Assembly: GCA_016716675.1 (NCBI GenBank)
Contig: JADJVG010000001.1
Span: 363,016 to 427,015 of the forward strand
DNA length: 64,000 nt
DNA from: Hyphomicrobium sp.
GTDB taxonomy: Bacteria > Pseudomonadota > Alphaproteobacteria > Rhizobiales > Hyphomicrobiaceae
Reading direction: 5' to 3'
Shown here: positions 35,522 through 46,145 of the stretch, in pieces
How positions within the stretch are numbered: position 1 is the first letter of the stretch
Layout: each line of letters begins with the position of its first letter
Made by a program: the position numbers and the translations under genes
Notes under the pieces: model-generated
What the model was told of the DNA's origin: nothing
Seen by the model: the letters and a program-made list of their open reading frames with translations, nothing else
Databases searched by the model: none

Positions 35522-36436
35522 CTGAAAAGCGTCGCGCACGCCTTGCACAACCGTCATCGGCGGCGTCCACCCGAGCGCCTCCCGAATGGGCGAAATATCC
35601 AAGGGCATAGCGTCGAACAGGCTGGCGATCTCACGATCCTTACCGGCCAACCGGCCAAGGCCGCGCAGCAAGGCTTCCGGCACGCGCACGAGGCGCGCGG
35701 GCCGATCGAGACTCGATGCGATCAGGCGAATGAGCAAGGCCGTCGAAACGGTTGCCCCATCGGAGACAAAGAAGGTCTGGCCCTCGGCCGCCGGATGTTC
35801 GACTACGGCACACACCGCCGACGTCAGATTACCTATGGCAATAAAGGATTTCGGGGCGGTCGCCGACGCAAGCGGTAACGGCACGCCACGCTGCACCATG
35901 CGGGCAAGGCGGGCGAAGTTTCCAGAGCATCCCGGCCCATAGACCATAGGCGGGCGCAAGATCACCCACGCCATGCCATGCTTGCTTGCAAGCTCTTCGA
36001 CGCGCCGTTCGGCTTCACGTTTTGAGCGCGCATAGAGCGATGCAGGATCTGTCCCCTCTGGCGCGTTCGTATTGCCCGACGCCCATTTTCCAGCGAGCGC
36101 TGAACTCATGTAGATAAAGCGTTTGACGCCGGCGCGTGCGGCCCCCTCAGCCAGCGCAGCCGTGGCGGCGACATTGATCGACGCAACGCGCGCGTCACTA
36201 ACGCCATCCGGCACGCTGGCGAAACCCGCACAATGTACGACCGCGTCGTACCCTGCCAGCAGGCTTGGCCAGTCGATCGTGCTCGCCAAGTCGCCGTGAT
36301 CGAGCCAGGTTTCGCCAGACCGTGGATCACTCACCGGCCGACGGGTTCCGCGCACGACGTCGTGTCCGGCGCGCGCCAGTGCATCAGCTGACGCCGCGCC
36401 GACGTAGCCCGTTGCCCCTGTAACAAGGATCTTCAC
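35522..36436 (-). CDS. NAD-dependent epimerase/dehydratase (SDR)
   Basis: 305 residues. The Rossmann start MKILVTGATGYVGAASADAL, DAVVHCAG, RFIYMSSALAG and YARSKREAERRVEE (catalytic Y-x3-K) identify an extended SDR of the nucleotide-sugar 4-epimerase type. The reading frame has no stop before the next gene and continues in frame into the glycosyltransferase at DAFQ-MTSV. One T less in CTTTTC near 35525 would give DAFR and TGA overlapping the downstream ATG, so the fusion may be an artefact. The start overlaps the upstream gene stop (ATGA). Confidence 0.85.
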
Positions 36437-37328
36437 GCGGCCCCCTCATCCGACGCGCGCGAAGCGACCGGTGGCGCGTCGGCCAGCAACTGAAGCCGCG
36501 CGCGCGGATAGCGCAGAAGCGATTTGGAAAGATCGATCGCACTGGCGAGCCGTTGACCGTTGACGAGCTTTGCTTCCGCACACACCAGATCGAGGTAGCT
36601 CAGAAACGGTCGATTGACGTGCATGTCTGTGAGCTGCGTACCATATTTTTGCCTGGGGCGATCGGCGGACGACGTCACCTTTACCAAATCGACGAAACCA
36701 TTGGGCTCAATGTTTGCGAGCGCCTCTGGCGCAATCAGCGCGACCACCATGCAGCGCCAAGCGGATGTACCAATCATAGTCTTCCAGGCGCAGCAATTTT
36801 TCATCAAACGGACCAATGTCTTCGAACACATCGCGCGGCAGAAGCGCGGTCGATCCCGGGCAGAAACGGCAGCCGCTCACAAAGCCGACCAGGCTATCAA
36901 CGGAATTGGGAATGACCTCCTGGAATGCCAAACCGCTGCGCCGACGCGTGCGGTATCCGCTGCATACGACCACAGGCGAAACGTCGTCCGTCCGGCGCCG
37001 ATGCTGCCGCAGAACCTCAAGCTGACGGGCGATCTTTGTCTCCAACCACTGATCGTCGGAATCCAAAAACGCGATGACGTCGCCCGTTGCGGCCTTGCAG
37101 CCCACGTTGCGGGCGTGCGCCGCGCCGCCATTAGCATCCAATCGGATGCAGCGGTCAGCGGCATTGAGAGTCGGCCTCAGCGGCGGATTGGAGGCGTCGT
37201 CTACGATGATGACTTCAAGCGTGAAATCCGTGCCCTGCCCACGCTGCGCACGCACCGAAGCCAACGCGCGATTGAGCAAGTCATGGCGATTGTGACACGG
37301 AATAACGACCGAAACTTTGTGGAGCCAT
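36433..37328 (-). CDS. Glycosyltransferase family 2, frameshifted
   Basis: Start ATG 37328 with one base missing just after it (KVSVVIPCHNRHDLLNRALASVRAQ). It continues with EVIIVDDAS, GGAAHARNVG and AFLDSDDQWLETKIARQLEVL (the DxD-type metal site), then PRDVFEDIGPFDEKLLRLEDYDWYIRLA. A frameshift near 36770 leads to the C-terminal part, ending at 36433. GT-A fold, inverting. The donor and acceptor are unknown. Last bases overlap the epimerase start. Confidence 0.82.
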
Positions 37329-37452
37329 GAGCGTCACCAAATCCGTGGGCAGCTTTCGAAACGGAGGACTCAGCATGGCATCGGACCTGTAATGGGACGT
37401 GTTCGTGGCGATCATCCTCGTTCTCTGGAAGAGCGAGGCGGGCGTTCCCCTT

Positions 37453-38708
37453 TTAGTTGCCAGACGCTGAACGCGCGATGATTTTATGCATGGTGCGCGA
37501 CTGTCTCCCGTCAAATCGCAATGCCAGCCGCGCGCATGGCGAGTTCAAGTTCTTGCAACCTGGCCTTCCAGTCGCTTTCCGGGCGAAGATTCGCCGTGCT
37601 TCCACAAAGGGCGGAGACGCTGAGATGCCTGCCAATGCTGCCCCAAGGGCATCTACGAAGGATGCGTGGGCGGCGCTGCTGCCCGGCCGTGGATCATAGA
37701 GATGGGCAGGCGCATGGAGGGCTTTCACCCCCGCTCCTCCAAAGGACACGACGTCTATTCCGCTCGCCAGATACTCGAACAGCTTCAATGGGCACACACC
37801 ATCAAGCATCGGCCCGCTGCGCGTCAGGTCAAACGGGATGATGCCAATATCGGCATGTTGCAAATACGCCGGCAATTGGCCATGCGGACGGCTCCCGAGG
37901 ACGTGCACATTCGTGCAAGCAGTCCGATCTTTGATGCGGTCGCCGTTCGGCCCGATGATGATGAACACTGCGTTCGGGAAGCGATGCGCCGCTTGGCGAA
38001 GACCATCCGCGTCGAACCAATCTTCAATAGCACCTGCATAGACGACGATGGGGCGGCGCAGGTTTTTGTACTCCTCGGAACGGGCTGCGGCGCCTCAAAA
38101 CGCGATGCATAAACGCCATTTGAGATCATGCGCGACGGGCCGCGACGCTCGTCAGCACCCGGCGCAAGGTGGTCGGCGGTGTAGAAGACAAAATCCGCGT
38201 CGCACAAGACTTCCCGATGCAGAGCGATCATGGCGGGCGTATTGACGGCAAATCCGCCGATAGCGTCAGCAATGCGGTAAACGCTGGCAAGCTTCAGCTT
38301 TTTCGCCAGCGGCCAGAACATCACGCTATCAAATACAATCGCATCAGCATCATCAAAACCCGCATCCGCCAGGCTGTTGGCAATGCGCGGCAAGGTGAAA
38401 TCGGGCCAATGCCAAAGTGTCGGGGCCGATCGCAGCAGTGGAGAATTATGATGCGGCAGGTACGTCAGCGGCGTCAACTCGCTCAGGTTGGGTGTAGCGG
38501 TCGATTGTAATCGCAGCGCGCGCCACCTCTGAGTGGCGGCCGCACGCGACGACGGATTAAGCCAATGCAAGAGCGACGTCGGCGCGTTGAGATAGAGCGT
38601 TCGGTAACCGGCTTCGGCGAAACACCGTGCGAGATGTGATGATCCAAGTTTGAGTGGTCCATCCGCCAGATGCGCCGAGGCCACAATGATCGATTTTTGG
38701 CGCGTCAT
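37453..38708 (-). CDS. Glycosyltransferase (GT-B, family 1/4-like), one frameshift
   Basis: About 418 residues. N-terminal half MTRQKSIIVASAHLADGPLK, FDDADAIVFDSVMFWPLAKKL and NTPAMIALHREVLCDADFVFYTADHL; after an indel near 38070 the C-terminal half reads IGPNGDRIKDRTACTNVHVLGSRPHGQLPAYLQHADIGIIPFD and ICPLKLFEYLASG-like (VCPLKLFEYLASGIDVVSF). This resembles the glycosyltransferases that have a search-and-wait segment before the GT-B donor site. Part of the minus-strand glycan cluster. Confidence 0.8.
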
Positions 38709-38753
38709 GCTGGCGGACCTGAACTTTCACCGTCTAGCGTTCGGTGCGGCAGA

Positions 38754-39893
38754 CTATAGCGCAATGTCACGCTTAGCATGCGTGAAGGCCCGGCAGAGCT
38801 CAACGATCCGCCCGGCTGCTTTGCCATCGCCATAGGGCGAGCCACCGCGCGCCATCTCCGCGTAAACCGTCTCATCGCTCAACAATTGTTCGACGGCTTC
38901 AACAATGCGCGCATGGTGCGGACCGATCAACTTCGCCACACCGGCATCAACGGCTTCGGGCCGTTCCGTCTCATCGCGCAGCACCAGAACGGGCTTACCG
39001 AGTGCGGGAGCTTCCTCTTGAATACCGCCGCTATCCGTCAGCACGATATAAGAATTGCGCATGAGGGCGACGAGGTCTTCGTAGTCTGCCGGTGGCACCA
39101 AATGGACGCGCGGCAATTGCCCAAGTTGAGCATGCACAGGCTCGCGAACATTCGGGTTGGGGTGGACAGGGTAGACAAATTCGAGCGTCGGATGACGGTC
39201 GTGCAATTCGCGGATCGCGCCGCAAATTTCAAGCAGCGGTGCGCCAAAATTCTCGCGCCTATGGGCCGTCACCAAAATCAGACGATACTCTGGCTTGCTG
39301 GGATAAGCGCACGGCAGATCGCGGCCCGCCACCTCGAGCAATGCGTCAATGACCGTATTCCCGGTGATGTGGACGGATGCTGGGTCCACGTGCTCGCGCA
39401 ACAGGTTATCGCTGGCCGATCGCGTCGGCGCGAAATGCATGCAACTCACGAGCCCGGCAACGCGCCGGTTCAGCTCCTCTGGAAACGGCCGCATCAGATC
39501 ATTTGTGCGCAGACCCGCTTCGACGTGTCCAACAGGGACCTGACGGTAGAACGCCGCCAATGCCGCGACCATCACCGATGTCGTATCACCCTGTACGAGT
39601 ATGAGATCAAAAGTGCCGTCAATCAGCAGCGGATCGAGCTTGGTGAAGATGCGGCTGCTCAGTCCGGCGAGGCTCTGGTTGGGCTGCATGACATCGAGAT
39701 CATGGTCGATAGTGATGCCGAACATTCCCAAGATCTGATGCACGAGTTCACGGTGCTGACCGGTCGAGACGACGACGACATCCGCCCAAGCGGTCGCCTT
39801 CAACGCCTTTATGACCGGCGCCATCTTGATGCACTCGGGCCTCGTGCCAACTAGGCAGAGGATGCGCCTCTGAGTGGCGGGACGATCTTGCAA
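38754..39893 (-). CDS. wecB: UDP-N-acetylglucosamine 2-epimerase (non-hydrolysing)
   Basis: 379 residues from TTG 39893; a GGGAG site at the ideal eight-base distance supports this rare start over the nearby out-of-frame ATG. Interconverts UDP-GlcNAc and UDP-ManNAc. CLVGTRPECIKMAPVIKAL, VQGDTTS, GHVEAGLRTND, ITGNTVIDAL, VTAHRRENFG and LTDSGGIQEEAPALGKP are all present. Its product is the substrate of the UDP-ManNAc dehydrogenase at 42388, so the two should make UDP-ManNAcA. Confidence 0.95.
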   Translation of the reverse strand: MQDRPATQRRILCLVGTRPECIKMAPVIKALKATAWADVVVVSTGQHRELVHQILGMFGITIDHDLDVMQPNQSLAGLSSRIFTKLDPLLIDGTFDLILVQGDTTSVMVAALAAFYRQVPVGHVEAGLRTNDLMRPFPEELNRRVAGLVSCMHFAPTRSASDNLLREHVDPASVHITGNTVIDALLEVAGRDLPCAYPSKPEYRLILVTAHRRENFGAPLLEICGAIRELHDRHPTLEFVYPVHPNPNVREPVHAQLGQLPRVHLVPPADYEDLVALMRNSYIVLTDSGGIQEEAPALGKPVLVLRDETERPEAVDAGVAKLIGPHHARIVEAVEQLLSDETVYAEMARGGSPYGDGKAAGRIVELCRAFTHAKRDIAL

Positions 39894-40128
39894 GGCATAT
39901 TCTCCCTAGATTTCGATTGAAGGCCAACACATGGCGCCGGTGCCTTCCTAATCCCTTCCAACGTCCTGAACCGCTTCAGTGCCTCGTGTCTGCCGGGGCC
40001 TTCACACGGGGAAGTGGTAAGCGGCCCTTCCTCCCCGTCAACGGTGCCGCCGCGGGGCTGCACCGCAATTCTGGATGTTCACACGCCTAAATTTTAGTCT
40101 GCTCTGAGATCGACACGGCCAGCCGCGA

Positions 40129-41890
40129 CTAGTGAGCAGATGTGACGTCCCGATAGGTCTCGCAAACAATTCGCGCCGTCTCGCCCCAGGTCTCCCTCGC
40201 GGCCGCTGCCCGTGCCGCCTTGCCGAGTTCTTCCCGGCGCTCGGGGTGGTGCATCAGATCAATCAGTGCCCGCGCCAACGCTGCGGCTTCACCACTCGGC
40301 ACCACCAGCGCTGCCCCCGTGCGGTCGGCAAATGATTTCAGTGGGGCCACCGATGAGACGATGATGGCAAGCCCCGCGCTCGCAGCCTCCATGTGCTTCA
40401 ATGGCGGCACAATTTGTGTGACCCGCGTATCGTCACGCGGATAGCAGGCAACGTCGAGAGCCGCATAAGCGCGCCTTGCATCCGATGGGTTCAGGCGACC
40501 TGGAAAGATAACGTCATTCGCAAGCCCAAGCCGGTTTGCCAGCGCCATCAGAGCTTGCCGGTCAGTACCTTGGCCGACCAACAGAAGCCGGGCGTTCGCA
40601 TTGGCGGCTTTCACCTCGACAAACGAACGGATCAATGTTGCGAGCCCTTCGTAGCTCACGATCGAGCCGATATACCCGGTTACGAAGGCGTCGTCGGCAA
40701 TTCCGAACAACTGGCGCATGGCGCGACGTTCTTCGCCAGGTTGCATGATACTGTGGCGGCGCTCCCGACGGCGCAATCAACATCGTCCGCGGAGCAATGC
40801 CACGCTTTGCAAGTTCACCGGCAATTTCAGAACTGATCGGCAGCACGCGGTCGCTGGCTGCGGCGGCATCGGTCTCAAGTCTCACCTGGGCATGAAATCC
40901 AAGCGCATCGGCAAATTCCGGGCGATCGACGAGCCACGTCAGTTCCCAAAGTCCGCGCACCTCGTAAATGCACGGAATTCCAAGCCGCCGCGCAGCGGTT
41001 GCGCCCGCCAGTCCATTGAGAAAGTTAGATGCGGCATGAATGACGGCCGGACGGCGCTGTTCAGCAAGTTTCACAATCTGATCGGCATAGTCGGCGACAT
41101 AACCTGCAACACCATCTTCGTAGCGGCTTTGCATCATCAGGCGGCGATATACGAGCCCGCCGAACGGTACATCAAGAGCCGCGCGCCTCTTGGCCGGCGC
41201 GACGATCGGCTGAATATCCCAGCCCAACGCTGCGACGCGGGTGGCGAGTTGGTGAGTCCTGTGCGTATAGCCGTTGTTCAACGACACCGGGTCGGATTGC
41301 ACCAGATAGAAGACACATCCGTTCTGTTGGCACGGCTGCGCAACCGAACGCGCTGGTAGTGGAAAACCGGTGCGCACCAAGCCAGCGAGCTCAAGAGCCA
41401 GATGCGCGCGTGTCTTGAGCCATGGCGCACTCGTGCCAGCCTCGATCCCAGAAAATTCGCTAACCGCCGATGACCGCTTGCCGAACGTCATGATGGCACG
41501 TGCCAATTGGGCGGCGCGGCGTGCATCTTTGCGATCCGTCAGAGATGCACGCGATCGCGCCTGTGTCGGCAACCCAACAAACAGGCCGGTGTCGATCCGG
41601 GCGCAACTGACGAACTCCGAGATCGTCAGCGCCAGTGGCCCGAGATTCTTGATGAACTGGAAAGGCTGTTTTGCGCTCTTGGCCGCTTCGACCATCAACG
41701 AGCCTAAGCGGACGCCCGTGGACTGCCGCAACGTATCGAGTTCCGTCTCAGCGTCATGCAGCGCTGTTAGGGCTTGTTCGAGAGCATCTTGACCTTCGAC
41801 CTTGCCTGTTGCGATGAGCTGGTCATCGTCATGCGCGCCTTGATCTGGCGCGACAATCGTCCCTTCAGCCCTATCGTCCCCGCCTGTCAT
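40129..41890 (-). CDS. Large glycosyltransferase family 4 with coiled-coil N-terminus, one frameshift
   Basis: About 587 residues from ATG 41890 (GTG 41929 possible). The first 60 residues include a coiled coil (ALEQALTALHDAETELDTLRQ). GT-B elements follow: SDPVSLNNGYTHRTHQLATRVAALGWD, VIHAASNFLNGLAGATAARRLGIPCIYEVRGLWELTW and DRVLPISSEIAGELAKRGI. An indel near 40755 shifts the frame; the C-terminal half has VTGYIGSIVSYEGLATLIRSF, LLLVGQGTDRQAL, VIFPGRLNPSDARRAYAALDVACYPR and VPPLKHMEAASAGLAIIVS. Glycan polymerisation or chain extension is likely. Confidence 0.85.
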
Positions 41891-42387
41891 TTTCCGCGTT
41901 TCATTTCGAAAGGTGCGAAGGTGCAACACTCAGCCAAAGTCACCGCGCCCTTGGGCGAGCGGTAGCCGTTGCAGAGCAGTAAAGCAGGAGACGTGCGTGT
42001 GAACCACCGGATTGTAAACCGGCCGGCCCCGCAACAGCCGACCTTATCCCACGACATAAGGTCGCCTTGCCGGCCCCAACGGTTGGCGGGCCAAGCAATT
42101 GAAGAAAAAACCTAAATTCTGTTCATTCTCGTGGCATGGCCCCGGGCAGCCGGTGCGAAGGTCGCATACAGACAAACACCCGAATTCAGACCAAACAAAG
42201 AACCCGCACAACCAACGGCAATTGACCTGTGGCGTGTGGGCGCAATTCGATATTGAATTGTCAGTTTAGTGGAAGGACTGCTAGACGACTCGCACGGGTT
42301 TGTCGCAAAAGTTTCCGGAATTCGGCCATCTCAGATGCACCGGGCCGCCAATACAGATTTCTGCCAACATTCGAAAGGTCACGCTTC
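41891..42387. other. Divergent intergenic region of the glycan locus
   Basis: About 500 bases between the minus-strand glycosyltransferase and the plus-strand dehydrogenase. It carries the inverted repeat at 42039-42064 (listed) and should hold both promoters. AAAGG before ATG 42388 is the ribosome binding site. No gene is supported. Confidence 0.45.
42039..42064. repeat. Inverted repeat in the divergent promoter region
   Basis: CGACCTTAT (42039-42047), loop CCCACGAC, ATAAGGTCG (42056-42064); GGCCGG-type sequence flanks both sides. The position between divergent polysaccharide genes suggests an operator or an attenuator for the locus. Confidence 0.5.
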
Positions 42388-43643
42388 ATGAAGGCCGGCG
42401 ATAGTGCATTCAACACGATTTCCGTCGTTGGTCTTGGATACATCGGCCTCCCCACCGCTGCCACACTCGCCACTCGCGGTGTCGAAGTCATCGGCGTCGA
42501 TGTCAGCGCTCGCGTTGTCAACCGGCTGAACGAAGGCAAGGCGCATTTCTCCGAACCCGATCTTGATATGCTGCTCGATGCTGCCGTCATGACCGGCAAA
42601 TTGCGAGCGGTTCTCGAGCCAGTACCGGCGGACGCTTTTATCATCGCCGTGCCGACACCGTTTCACGACGATAAGTCCGCCGATCTCAGTTACGTTGAAG
42701 CGGCATCTCGCTCGATCGCCAAGGTGCTGCGCAAGGGCAATCTAGTCATTCTGAATCGACAAGCCCCCGTCGGCACGACGCGCAAAATGTGCGATTGGAT
42801 TCGCGACGAGCGCCCAGATCTAACGCCGCCGCTTGATGGCGCTGCCGGTGATTTCCACGTCGCTTACTGTCCAGAGCGCATTCTCCCTGGCCGCATGGTG
42901 TTCGAACTTGTCGAAAACGACCGCATTATCGGCGGCCTGAGCGACGCCTGCAGCGCGCAAGCCGAAGCGCTTTACAAGCTGTTTGTGCGCGGCGCACTTT
43001 TGCGAACCAAGGCCCCGGTCGCGGAATTCGTGAAGCTGATCGAAAACGCCTACCGCGACGTCAACATTGCCTTTGCCAACGAGCTTTCGATCCTCTGCGA
43101 CGAACTCAAGATCAACGTCTGGGAAGCCATCGCGCTGGCTAATCGCCACCCCGCGCGTCAATATTCTGAACCCAGGTCCGGGCGTTGGCGGCCATTGCAT
43201 CGCAGTCGACCCTTGGTTCCTGATCTCGCCACATCGCGACAAGACGCCGTTGATGTCCGCCTCGCGCTCAGTCAATGACGGCAAGCCGCACGTTGTGATC
43301 AATGCTGTCCGGCGGCAAATGGATCGCTTCAAAAACCCAGTCGTTGCTTGCCTCGGGCTGGCCTACAAACCGGACATTGACGACCTGCGCGAAAGCCCAG
43401 CCGTCGATATCGCGGCCCACCTTGCCGATGACAACGTTACCTTGATGATCGTCGAGCCGCACATCTCCGATCTGCCCAAAGGACTTTCCGGCCGGGACAA
43501 TGTGACGCTCAAGGATGCCGACACCGCCATTCGCGAGGCGGACATCGTCGTCGTTCTGGTTGGCCGCAGCGCCTTCAAGATGCGCCCGCGATGTGCTTTT
43601 GAGCCGGGTCGTTATTGATACCGTCGGGTTATTTCAGCGCTGA
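42388..43643 (+). CDS. wecC: UDP-N-acetyl-D-mannosamine dehydrogenase, two frameshifts
   Basis: About 418 residues. Oxidises UDP-ManNAc to UDP-ManNAcA with NAD. The N-terminal Rossmann site is TISVVGLGYIGLPTAATLATRG. PVGTTRKM and CPERILPGRMVFELVEND follow. After an indel near 43148 it reads NILNPGPGVGGHCIAVDPWFL with the catalytic cysteine, and CLGLAYKPDIDDLRESPA. A second indel near 43585 leads to the end VVIDTVGLFQR and TGA 43643. The start follows AAAGG at a normal distance. Works with the wecB homologue at 38754. Confidence 0.88.
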
Positions 43644-43675
43644 CGGAGCATTGCCCTTTCGATGCTGAACAGTGT

Positions 43676-44416
43676 TCAATGATGATCGGTGCTCACGGTT
43701 ATCTGGGCGTGCAGGCCAGCCGAATTCATGTTCGGCGACATAGGCGGCGAGCGCAAATCAAGCGCCAGATCAATGTCAAAACCGCAGACGTCAGGCATGA
43801 CCCATATTCCGGTTGCGGCGGTCACAGCCCGCTCGTTCTGCCATAGCGCGGCGCGTCTCCAGGCATAGATAGAGCCGTTCAAGCGCCAAACCGATGGAAT
43901 GTCCTGACGTCGCGCCTGCTGGCGCCACCGGGGGGACTTTCGAAAGCGTGGCGACGCCTGCCGGCGACATCTCAACAAGCGTGTAGTAGGGGGAATCTGC
44001 GGCCGCGCAGACCGACACGACATTCTCAAATTGCGGGTTCGCCTCAAGTTGCGCGATGGCGCCGGGAATGTCTTCAGGCCGGCGGAGTGGCGACGTCGGC
44101 TGTAAATCAACGACCGTATCGAAGGTCAGCGCGGCATGTGCCTCTGCTGTTGTCACGGCGTGACGCAGAACCGGCAGCTTGGCTGCGAGATCGCTGGCCA
44201 ACTCCCGGCCGTTTGATCGCGAGATCGGCACCGGCCTCCATCGCAATCGCCAGATAACGCTCGTCATCACTGGAGCACGCGACACAGTCAAACTGTCCGC
44301 TATTCTTTGCTTGCACAATCGAATGCGCCAGCAACGGCCGACCGGCAAACATCTTGTGTTTTGCCGGGCAAACCTTTGGACTGGGAGCGTGCCGCAATGA
44401 TGGCCAGCCGCGACAT
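43676..44416 (-). CDS. CMP-nonulosonate cytidylyltransferase (NeuA/LegF-like), several frameshifts
   Basis: ATG 44416 gives SRLAIIAARSQSKGLPGK. One extra A then shifts the frame to KMFAGRPLLAHSIVQAKNSGQFDCVACSSDDERYLAIAMEAGADLAIKRP, followed by VVDLQPTSPLRRPEDIPGAIAQLE. After another indel it reads RRQDIPSVWRLNGSIYAWRR and ends FDIDLALDLR. These are the signatures of the acylneuraminate cytidylyltransferases: the N-terminal ARxxSKGLPGKN loop and the R-x-x-QDxPxxxxxNG region. It activates a nonulosonic acid with CTP. The rest of the pathway lies in the same 20 kb. Confidence 0.85.
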
Positions 44417-44425
44417 GATGCACCT

Positions 44426-46134
44426 TTAGCCGTAAACTGTTGCCGCGCGGAGACCGGGATCATCATTCCCATGCACTTCAGAGCCCGGCTGGGCGCCTGC
44501 GGGTTTTGCCGCAAGTGCTTTCAACAAGGTTTGTCCGAGCACATTGAAATCGACAATCGGTTGCGACGCAATCAGCAGCTGCCATACGGAGAGAGGCGAA
44601 CCGTCAAGGCATTCACAATCCGCTCTGCAACGGGCGCAACAAAGCTCACGTCGGAGCGCTCGGGACTACCCAGGAAGAAACGCCCCGCCTCCGAATACGA
44701 GACGGAGGGCACGCCGTAGGCATGGGCGTCCAACGCAACGGAGGAGTATTTCGTCACGACCGCATCCATGTGCCGCAACAGTACGTTCAGCGGTAGCTCT
44801 GTCGCGGGCGCCACGATGAGGTTGTCGCCGCTCAGTTCAGCGCGCCGCTGTTCCAGTCCGGCGCCGCCGCGATACTCGCCCGGATGCAGGCGCAGCCAAA
44901 AGCGCCAGTTGGGTGGCGCAATTTTCCGGAGATCTGCGAGCCAAGGAAGTTGCTCGTCGGGATGCATGGCGACAAGGATATCCTTGCCGGGTCCGCGACC
45001 CCGCTTAATTTCTTTGATTTGCGCTTCGGCCGCCTTGAGCGCATCGTATGCAGCTATCCGCCCTGCCTCCGGCAGAACATCGGGCGCGATCTGCTTCTCC
45101 AGAACATCGTCGAGCAGGCGCCAATTGTTGCCAATCGAAACGATCGTCGGCCGCCAGTGGCGTGTTCCGGTCAACATGTCGTCGACTTCGCGCTGCGACC
45201 ATTTCAAGAAAGTCGTCGGCAGGGTGTTATAGCCCTCCACCGGCGCAGACGGCCAATCGTAGGCATGATGGCCAATGCCCGAAACGCCATGCTGCACATC
45301 GGCTACCGGAACATTCAGCTTGCGGCAAGCCCAACTGGATCCGTGACCGAGCAATCCGTAATAGGACGCCACGAGGACGGCTCTCGGCCGGTACTGGGCA
45401 ATCGCTTGATGAAGCCATGCGCCGGTCGCTGCCGTTTGCAGAATGACGGTTGCGATGTGTTCGCGCGTCGTGATGGTCTGACCATCCAGCACGCCATCGA
45501 GTTCATCCCACCACTTTGTGAAAGCTGGCAAAGCATCCAGATCGATCTTGGCAAGCTTCTGAGCATCCTTGCGAACGGCTCTAAATTCCGTCTCAATGGT
45601 GATTGTCGGCTGAGCGGCGGCCTGGAGTATTCCCGGCGCGTCGTCTGCCAGTCCGGTCATCAACCCGATCGTCGCAACGTTTTGCGTTGCAAGCGCGACG
45701 CGCAGTGGGTCCATGCAAATCTGGAAATGAGAGTCTCCCACTTTCTTATGATTTGTTGCATAGCCGAGGCACCAGACATTGCCCGTCCCAACACCAGCCG
45801 GCAGGTTAGGCCATGCCACGGATTTCTGCTGTTGAATGGCGGCGGGCACGCTTGAGGCAGACGACATGGAGCGAGAGGACATGGAGCGCAGACGATTACC
45901 CAGTGTCGAGACGCTCGCAGCAAGCTTCGATGACTTGCCTGGGGCATTCGCGATCTTCATGTGCTGGCGATCAGCACACAACACATTCGATCCGCGCATA
46001 CAAATCTGAGATCGAATGATCGGCCAGACTTGCATATCTCCATAGCACCAGCTGCTCTCCACCCCTCCGGCGACTGGCATCGCCATGAATTCATACAGCC
46101 GTGACCATGTCTGCAAGTCCGTCAACTTCGTCAT
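44426..46134 (-). CDS. Putative GT-B transferase of the nonulosonate locus (DVQHG family), frameshifted C-terminus
   Basis: About 570 residues. ATG 46134 starts MTKLTDLQTWSRLYEF. The central stretch RAVLVASYYGLLGHGSSWACRKLNVPVADVQHGVSG.GHHAYDWPSAP and the C-terminal KDILVAMHPDEQLPWLADL, FWLRLHPGEYRGGAG and VTKYSSVALDAHAYGVPSV look like a GT-B fold with a capsule/polysialic-type donor site. After an indel near 44600 it ends ...GQTLLKALAAKPAG. It shares DVQHGV.G.GH.AY.W with the protein cut off at the right edge of the window (63.5 kb). Placed between neuA and the transporter-like gene. I cannot name the family; transfer of the nonulosonic acid is inference. Confidence 0.7.
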
Positions 46135-46145
46135 TATTCTGGTCC

